Source: Stenogyne calaminthoides (Eukaryota; Streptophyta; Magnoliopsida; Lamiales; Lamiaceae). From it: a stretch of 64,000 bases of DNA. The notes beneath the pieces were generated by a model, which was not told where the DNA came from, did no database searches, and saw nothing but the letters and a program-made list of their open reading frames with translations. The position numbers and the translations under genes were made by a program. The stretch's first letter is position 1. Each line of letters opens with the position of its first letter. The stretch covers positions 37,432,804-37,496,803 of the forward strand of contig JBBCBC010000001.1 of assembly GCA_037126765.1 (NCBI GenBank), in the 5' to 3' direction. This document shows, in pieces, positions 56,447 through 64,000 of this stretch.

Positions 56447-58574
56447 TGTTGGTCCCGGTGCAAACGAGTCTTACACGTGTATGGGGGGGGGGGGAATACA
56501 CGTGTTCAGTGTTTTTAAAACTTTTCTTACTGAGGTCAGCTTGGGTCAGGTTGTCCTGATGATTTGGTCCTGAGAAGCACAAATCGCTCTGAGTCAAAGT
56601 CTATCTGAGACAGTGATCCTGAGCTGCTTTCAGATACCTCAGATAATCCCAACTGAGTCCTGAGTTTTCAGAGATCCTGAGTTGCTTGGATCAGATAACT
56701 AACTTACTGAACCCTCAGAAAAGTAAGTTCAGTTTGGTAACTATCTGTTCTGGCTACTCAGATGTGCGGAATGGTTGGCCCTTAGTTTATACTCGTTTTA
56801 AGCTTTTGCTGAAAACCTTCCTTTAATGGAATAGTGATTAGGCTGTGATTCAATTTATATGCAACTTTCAGTGGATTGATTCCAACTGAAATATCAGTGA
56901 AAATATGCTTTCAAAACATAGTAATGCAACAGATAAATCAAGCAAAACAGAAAGCAAAGAACACAACAGATTATAGTGGTTCAGAGACTCAAGCTCCTAT
57001 GTCCACTCTCCCTGATCTTTTCAGAGAAATTCACTAATCACTTCCTTGAGCTTTCTGACTACCTCTGTAGTTTACTTACTCAACTCGGCCCTGAGTTTTC
57101 TGACTACCTCTGTAGTTTACTTACTCAACCCGACCTTGAGCTTTCTGACTACCTCTGTAGTTTACTTACTCAACTCACACAAGCTTTCAGACTACCACAA
57201 GTAGCTTACTAACTTCTCCTCTAGAGCTTTCTGACTACCTCAATGTAGTTTACTCACTCTTTACAACTCCAATCTCACCAACAATCATACTCAAACTACC
57301 TTACAAAGGGTTTGGGGTTTCTTGGTTGGTTTCCAACTAGGATGAGATATCCTTTACAATAAAGAACAATGCAAAGGCTAGGATATCTCGACTAAGCTTT
57401 GGATATATCTTATCAAGCTAGGCTTAGTGGAATGAGCTCTCTTCGATATAAAGCACTTGGGAAATTCTCAGTTTTTTGAGTGCTTCAACTTGCAATAATA
57501 AGTTTGAGCTCTTGAGTTGCTTACAAATTTCCCGTAACCTTTCAATGTAGAAGGTCACAAGTATTTATAGGCATACACCAAAGTCACTCTTGAAAAACTA
57601 TCCGTTGGAGAGATAGCTCCGAGAGTTTCCTCTTATGGTGTGTGAGAAACGGCTATATTTAGGGTTTGACACTCCCTAACACGTTTTAGGAAATAGCCTT
57701 TCATGTAGCCGGTCTTCACTTTTTGCGATACCGAACTTAGTACTTGTCATTTTTCGGTGACTGTCGTTGTCGTTGTCGATGTCGGTATGGTGCGATCTTT
57801 GTCTTCCTCTTTTTGACTTTTGTCTCCAAAGAAAAGGTAGACAACTCAACGACTCTTTTTGGTTACAATCTCGAAAGTGATATAACCTTAACAACACTTT
57901 GTCTTAGTTCCTTTTTTATGCGCATTTGAATGTCTTGGCAAATATCTATTTTTCTAAGGAATCGCGATCTTCTCAAGATTGCATCCTTCGGATAGATATG
58001 TTGATTGCCTCGGAACATTCAGTTTATCTTGAGCATTCAAGACATTATCGACTCTTTAGTAATTATGTGCCTTGATATTCTTGATCTTGATTCTTGATCT
58101 TACATCTTACGTGTCTTGAGTCTTACGAGTCTTGAGTCTTCGAGTCTTTGGTCTTCGAGTCTTGGCGTCTCTCGAGTCTTGGATGTCTTCGACCGATATC
58201 TTGATTCTTCATCTTTGAGTCTTGATTCCTCGATTTCATCTCGAGTCTTGATATCTCGATTTCATCTTGAGTCTTGATATCTCGATTTCTCACTAAGACT
58301 TGATTTCTTTCGTTTCATCTTTGAAACTTGAAACTTGATTTCATCTTGAAACTTCGGTTTCTTTAGAAACGGTTTCTTGAGAAACTTCATCGAGTTCTTG
58401 AGAATCTTGAGATCTAACCCCGATCTATATGGCGGCTATACATTTTGCAGATAATATCCTGAATACTCTAAAACTGAATCCTGACTCAACTATCAAGATT
58501 ATTCTGAACATGTCATACTCAGGGGTTTTGGGATCTAATCAAAATCATATCTTTATTAAATTCATCTCCCAACA
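56447..58574 (-). repeat. 3' LTR of Copia-1 element D (copy d)
   Basis: 2128 bp, complete. It has a run of 12 G at about 56484 in the U5 hairpin and a minus-strand TATA box (complement of TATTTATA, 57562-57569). The stretches 57725-57800 and 58020-58440 are eroded around TCAG/CTGA relative to copies b and c. Confidence 0.9.
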
Positions 58575-58590
58575 ATTTCCCCCTTTTTGA
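58575..58590 (-). other. Polypurine tract of element D
   Basis: The complement reads AAAAAGGGGGAAAT directly before the LTR start TGTTGGGAG; the primer for second-strand synthesis. The same tract lies at 1807-1822 in element A. Confidence 0.85.
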
Positions 58591-59052
58591 TGATGCCAAA
58601 ACCTATCTTGTTACACACATACTTAACCTATACTCAGGTTTCAGTTTATCCTATTACAAGATTGGTTTTATTTTCAACAATTTCCCCATAAATAATGAGT
58701 CTCTTAACAATTAATCTCCCAACAATTTCCATACAGAGATTCTCACAACAATTTCTTCAGTAATGAATCTCTCAAAGGATTCATCACCAAATACTTAATT
58801 TCTCAATCAATTAATCTCAGAGACAATCATTCAGGCATATCAAATTTAAAAGACATGTAAATAAGAAAATGAGATATTATCTTTTGAGCATAAATGATAA
58901 GTTTTCATTGATGATAGGTAGACTGTTACAAGTTACAATGAATCTTATCTGAACAAAATCAAAAAGACAAAAAAAAAATGATTACAAGAATCTTCTGAGT
59001 CTTCATCTTCTGTCTTCTTCTGCTCTTCAGCTCGGCTCTTCAGTTCGGCTCT

Positions 59053-62000
59053 TCAGTTTGACTCTTCTACCTCATCAGCAGGGACTTCTAGGTTGAACAT
59101 TCCGTAATATCTTCTTTTCAGCGCATCTCTTTCTTTAATGATATCAGGATTGTTCCCTGTCAGACCCAACTGAATGGCGTACTGAGATATTTCTTGAGCA
59201 ATGGATTTCTCATTCACACAACCATTCTCCAGCCTGGGAGGAGGGTACACATATGGACCAGGGGCGGTTATCTGCACCTTTCCTTCATCCTCAAGATTTA
59301 TCCATCCTTGAAGATATTTTAGATAGAAGGTCAGGAGATAGTCAATGAAAGCCTCATTCGGATCTGAGCTCTCTCCTCTCCATTCTCTGAGCACATCATA
59401 GTAGAACCAGAAGATTCTCTTGAGTTCTTCCCACGCATCGTTGAGATGGACTGACATCCATTTGTCAACGTGCTGCCATTTCTGTGCTTTAATGTTCCCT
59501 CTCCTTTTGCTTGCGAACTTTTTGAACCCACTCCTTCTTTTCTGCTCTTCTTCAACCTTCTTTCCGATCACTGGTACACCAGAAACAGAAGCAGCAGTTT
59601 TCTTCGCTTGTTCAATCTGGAGTGTTTTCAGAGCGCTTCTGGTATTGAAGACCTTCTTCTTTGGCTCGACTTCAGAATCTTCAGTACCCAGTATCAATTT
59701 CATCTGAACTGGCTTAGAAGCCTTTGCTCTTTTGCCCTCAGGCTCTTCCAGCGCCATAGCCTTTCTCTTGATGGGCATTTCAGCACCAACTAGGCTTGTA
59801 CCAATCCTTCCTCTACCACTCAGTTTCTCCATAGCAACTTCCTGCATTGTTTCCTCTAAAACCTGAGTGTAGACTGGCTTCTCCACCTCCTTGAACTTAA
59901 GCTTCTCAGTGGCTTCAATCTCTTTCATGGCTTCGGCAATTATCTTCTTTTCAGCATTTTTGACAACCTTGCCCTTCAGAGTATGTTCCAATAATTCCCT
60001 GAGATCAGCTCCAGGTCTTTCCCCCTTCTTGGAACCATACTCTGGCAGAAGCCTGGAGAGTGCTGTGTCCATATGGTATTACTCTTTGCTGACACTCCGC
60101 ACCTCCCCTACCATCTGATCTTGCTCCTCCTAGAGCCGCCTAAGGTGGTTCTTCACCACAGAGAACTCTTCAGACAGATGAGCAAATTGGCTTGAGAGAG
60201 CTTCCTTGAACATGTCTGTCATCTTGGTCATGAGCATTGAGCTCATTTCCTCAACAGCATTCTTCACCAGCATCTCATTTCTCTCAACCAATTTTGCTTC
60301 AAGATTTTGTGTCTGCTCCTGATGCCTTTGCTCCAGCTCTTCATTAAGTTCAGCCTTGACCCCCTCCATCTTGTTTTCTAGCTTTGCTTCCATGGAGGTC
60401 AGCTTTTCTATCATAGAGCTCTGAAGCAGCACCAGTTCTGAAGAAGTACTCAATCCTTCAATCTTCTGAGATTGGTTGGTCAAAACTTCCTCCATCTGAG
60501 CAATTTTGTTCAGTATTGGCTCAACCTTCTCCAATTTCTCCATCACGGGGGTGAGATCAACCTCAGGAGCATTACTGATCTGCTGTGCCTCCTGAGTTGG
60601 CTGTTCATCCTGAGTCTCAGTCTGAACCTGAGCTTCAGTTTGAACTGAGGTTTCACCCTGAGCTTGGGTGTCCACCTGAGCCTCAGTCTGCATATCAGAC
60701 ATTACAGATTTAAAGGTAGGAACTTCAGTAATCCTGGCATAATTATTAATAGTGCCAAAAGTTACCTGAAGGCTAACTTCAGTCTGAGGATGTTCGACAG
60801 CAGCCTGATCAGCATTAGTTGAGTCTTTCTCTTTCTGAGATTGACTCTCATCATCCCCTTGTTGGTCCCCATCCTAAGATTTGTCAATGGAGCTCGGGGA
60901 ACCAACTTCAGTAGCTTTCCTCTCAGCAACCTTCCTTTTCACCAGCTCATCAAAATCAGAAATTTTCATCCTGAGCTTGGTTTTTCTGAACCCTGAGAAT
61001 TCAGTGAGAAAAGTTGTCTCCTCGTTCCACTAGTCTTCCCCTCTGAATGAAGCAATGTTTAGCATCTACGGAAGAGTCTGGTTGAGGATGTAGACCGTTG
61101 ACCTCAATCTGAAGAAGATGTCTTGGAGGTCAGGAATGAGCTCAGCTCAAGGTAGCGGTCAAGAATGAACCGTTCTCCCTTGCTTCGCCATTCGGTCTCT
61201 TCAGCTTCACCTTTCTTGAGCATCGGGCTCTCATGTTCAGTTGGAAACTCTGCTGAAAGGTCGACTAAGAGCTTATTCAGGAGCTCATAAAAAATCATCG
61301 ACTCCTGAGGCTCAGCAAACTCTGAGGTTTGGGCAGGCAGCTCCTCAGTTTGAATCTGACTTGGTTCTAAGGTCTGAGCTAGCGCCTCCTCAGTGGGAAT
61401 TTCAGTTTGCTCTGAGAACTGAGCGGGCACTTCCTCAGCAGGAATCTGAGCATCTTCTGCGGTCTGAGCCGGCACTTCCTCAGAGGGAATCTGAACTTTC
61501 TCTGAGGTCTGAGGTCCTTGGAATATTTCCTGAGAAAACTTATCAGAACTGAGTGATGTCTCAAGAACCTCAGAGAAGACTTGCTCCTCAGTTTGATCCT
61601 GTGCCTTTGAGATAGCCTGAGCCAATACAAGTAAAGGCGATTTCTGAGCAGTTTGTCTCTCAGGCTGAATCTCCTCAGTTTCACTTTCCTCATCATCATC
61701 AGTGAGAACGACCATCCTTTTGCGCTTAGGAGCAAGGGTTTTCTGCTTCTTCAATTTCTCACCCTGCTCCTTCTTGGCATCCAACAAAACCTTCCCCCTG
61801 GTTTGTTGGCTTTCTTCAGCAGTAGCCGCAATTGGTGACTCCACTTTCTTCTCTTTCTTTCCCTTGATTGTCCTCTTTGCAACAATGGGCTTGAACATTA
61901 TTTTGGACTTAGGGAATGGAGTAGATTTGATGAAGATATCCTCCTCCTCTCGGCACATCTCCAAAATAAAGGCTATTTTGGTGGCGTGGAGGATTCTGCC

Positions 62001-62660
62001 TTTGATAGATATTGCCCCATCCTCCTCCCTTTTTATGACCTTGGCTTGCTCACTCACCACCTTGATTAGATATTTCAACCAGTTGAACTCCTTGGTGGGT
62101 GAGTCCTCCATTACCGCCATTAGTCGGAGTTTGGGAGTGCTGATCTGCTCGAAGCTTCCAGATCGACTCATGATGCACTTTCCAACAATATCCATCAATA
62201 CTCTGTATTTCGGCTTCAGATGCCGTTTATGCAGAGTGGCTTCAAACTTAACAGGATTCTCAACAATCCCATCAAGATACTCTTGCTCCCGTCCCAACAT
62301 ATACAATGAGGGGTCATCTCCCCTATCGCACAACTCAAATACGTCTTTTAAGTTCTTAGGGACAATGTAGAGCTCTCGAACAAAATCCACATACTTCATC
62401 GATTGTTCAAGATGAGAAACAGAAATCTTTGACTCTATACAATCATCCTCATTTATTTCCAAATTAGCGACACACTCTATTACCTCGGGCGTATACTCTG
62501 CCTCCGGTTGATTTGTGACGAGGTTCGTCAGTTTCGCCAATCGGATTAAATGGAGCGCCTCTTCTTCGTGCTTGGCATTGGTGGTACTCTCCAGAGAAAC
62601 CACGTACTCATACCATGGATTATTTGTCTCGGCTAATTTTTCGAACATGGTAGGAGCCAT
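59053..62660 (-). pseudogene. Post-pol extra ORF of element D, three segments
   Basis: One long coding region of about 3.6 kb on the minus strand, now in three open parts: 62660-61104 (518 residues), 60702-60130 (190) and 60072-59053 (339). The last two are separated only by TAG and TAA codons and a short gap. Part 1 starts MAPTMFEKLAETNNPWYEY and has a helical domain around LHKRHLKPKYRVLMDIVGK, possibly related to the plant transposon protein domain seen in some Gypsy elements (uncertain). It then has a basic KRKRMVV patch and degenerate EEVPAQT-type repeats. Part 2 is Gln/Glu-rich, then coiled-coil. Part 3 holds basic KRAKASKPVQ and an aromatic-rich end (PGPYVYPPPRLEN). No signal peptide is seen. 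Its place matches the envelope-like ORF of SIRE elements; the function is unknown. Confidence 0.75.
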
Positions 62661-63289
62661 TTGAGATTTGAAGATTTAGGGTTTTGAGCGATGAAGTTTT
62701 TCTGGGTAAAAGGGATTTATTTGCAGAGGGTTTTTGGGAACGAAGGGTTTCAATAAAATTTGGCTTGAATGACTTTCAAAGGATTAAATAGCTCGAGATC
62801 GTGGGAAGTCATACCGGTTTGGTGAAAAGCAACGGTTAAGATTAATCCACGATTATTCGGGTATGCGAAAGGTCGATCCCCGAAAAGTAAGCCGCCATTT
62901 TAACTTCATTGGTGATTAAATGTAACAGAGCATTTAATGATTGTTGACTTCTTAGGAATTTCAAAGATCCCGCCCAAAAACATTCCTCAGGTGTTTTGTA
63001 TTTATTGCGAATGATTACTGAGTTTCACTTAAGCAATAAATGAGTCGCATGAGTCATTACTTCTTCAGACTAATTTCCCTTTATCAGTCTTACTGAGTAT
63101 TGACCTTGATAAAATGTCAGTATGATATTGAGTACTGAATGGGTTCAAGATGCTCTTCGAAAGTCTTGACCTTCAAGAATCTGAGTTTCACGAGACTCGA
63201 TTCAAGATTTCCATTTTATCCTGAGTTTCTCAGTAGAATTCTGAGAAAACTTTATACATCTAAAAATCTTCAATTTTTCAGATTTTACT
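62661..63289. other. Element D spacer between extra ORF and RNase H
   Basis: No open frame of note. The same spacer is found at 5639-6321 in element A and, inverted, at 41430-41730 in the nested copy. The ATG of the extra ORF at 62660 is the first after this 630-bp spacer, so the ORF would need its own message or internal initiation. Confidence 0.6.
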
Positions 63290-64000
63290 CTATTCACCTG
63301 GATCCAACATCCCTAATTCAACTGATAGTTCGTGAAATCTTGATTCAGCCAAAGGTTTAGTCAAGATATCAACTCTCTGCTTATCAGTATGAATTTTCTC
63401 CATCCTGATGTCCTTTTTCTCGACATGATCTCTGATGAAGTGATGTCTGATATCCACATGCTTGCATACCGGATTTTGTGAAATAGCAATGGCACTATTA
63501 TTGTCACAAAATATTGGTACTTCATTGGCTACAACTTTATAATCCCTTAATTGTTGTCTGAGCCAAAGAATCGAAAACACACGCAGACTTCATGACCATG
63601 TATTCAACCAAGGTAATCTTGGTTGCTACCGAGGTCTGTTCTTTGAAAACCAAGATATCACTTGTTTCCAAGAAATTGACAAGTTCCTCGTAGTGGACTT
63701 CTGTCAATTTGCGCAACCTCCATAATCGAGATCGAAAGTAACCAGTTAATTCAAGGTTATCATCAGCTGGATACCATAATCCTCTATTCACTGTGCCCTT
63801 GAGATACTTCAGTATCTTTTTGGCAGCCTCCATGTGACTAGCCTTAGGATTAGCTTGGTATCTTGCACATATCCCAACAAAGAAATGTTATATCAAAGGC
63901 CTACTTTAACGTGAGATAGAGCAATGATCCAATGATTCCTCTATAATCAAAGATGACTTCATCGATTTGCCTTCGTAATCGGGATCCATCTTGTAGTTAG
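63290..64000 (-). pseudogene. Copia pol remnant: RNase H and RT end (element D)
   Basis: RNase H motifs are WLRQQLRDYKVVANEV, DNNSAIAISQNP, HVDIRHHFIRDHVEKKD and VDILTKPLAESRFHELS, ending GMLDPGE at 63290. The preceding RT connection (AAKKILKYLKGTVNRGLWY) is at 63833-63770. A short deletion removes residues between SQNP and CKHV compared with the nested copy. RT continues beyond 64000. Confidence 0.85.

Larger units (their letters stand above)
56447..64000 (-). mobile_element. Copia-1 element D (SIRE-like), runs off the window
   Basis: Minus-strand element: 3' LTR 56447-58574, complement of the purine tract at 58575-58590, post-pol ORF region 59053-62660, non-coding 62661-63289, RNase H and RT from 63290 rightwards. 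The candidate target repeat is GGACA (56442-56446); its partner would lie beyond the window. This copy has the most complete extra ORF. Confidence 0.85.

Noticed and set aside
61702..62370. 222-codon plus-strand frame
   Set aside because: Antisense shadow of the post-pol ORF of element D. The same shadow exists opposite element A (4680-4970).

Overview
The window reads as a repeat-rich nuclear segment of a eudicot plant. It has AT-rich intergenic DNA, nested LTR retrotransposons with initiator-tRNA-Met primer sites, MITEs, an endogenous plant pararetrovirus, introns with GT-AG borders, and two plant-specific gene families (AHL and SUPERMAN-type C2H2). Nothing prokaryotic is present. Only three ordinary host genes can be supported: two tandem AHL (PPC/DUF296) genes at 20.6-23.2 kb and 25.3-28.1 kb, and one intronless C2H2 zinc-finger gene at 54.5-55.1 kb.

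Layout. 1-9798: a minus-strand Copia element (family 'Copia-1', SIRE-like) with long LTRs, an extra ORF region after pol, a broken pol and a rearranged 5' end. 9799-17250: a degenerate caulimovirid in minus orientation, with primer site, movement protein, coat protein, protease, RT and RNase H in one long reading frame, then a second ORF and a small third ORF; a TA microsatellite bounds its upstream side. 17900-19200: a truncated LTR of the 'Copia-2' family. 19.8-28.5 kb: a tandem duplication carrying the two AHL genes, with MITE-like foldbacks between them. 30119-49046: one Copia-2 element with matching 5-bp target-site duplications (GATTC). Inside its gag sits a Copia-1 element (33606-43908, target-site duplication GAATA), and inside that a solo LTR of a related family (38268-40058). 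49.0-51.6 kb: the older sequence that received Copia-2, then a third LTR family. 51.6-56.2 kb: SINE-like pieces, nested foldback elements, the C2H2 gene and a 296-bp TRIM. 56447-64000: another minus-strand Copia-1 element with the best-preserved extra ORF; it runs off the window.

Main points of interest. (1) The nested Copia-1 copy has proper target-site duplications, but its internal domain is inverted relative to its termini, with a 36-bp palindrome at one end and a 22-bp filler from a different retroelement at the other junction. (2) Copies of Copia-1 differ in patches by a peculiar loss of the middle base in TCAG/CTGA motifs. (3) The caulimovirid has stop/start overlaps (ATGA and TAATG) joining three ORFs. 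(4) The upstream AHL paralogue has lost its AT-hooks.

All family calls come from reading motifs; no database search was made. Retroelement and viral reading frames are described as broken copies only.
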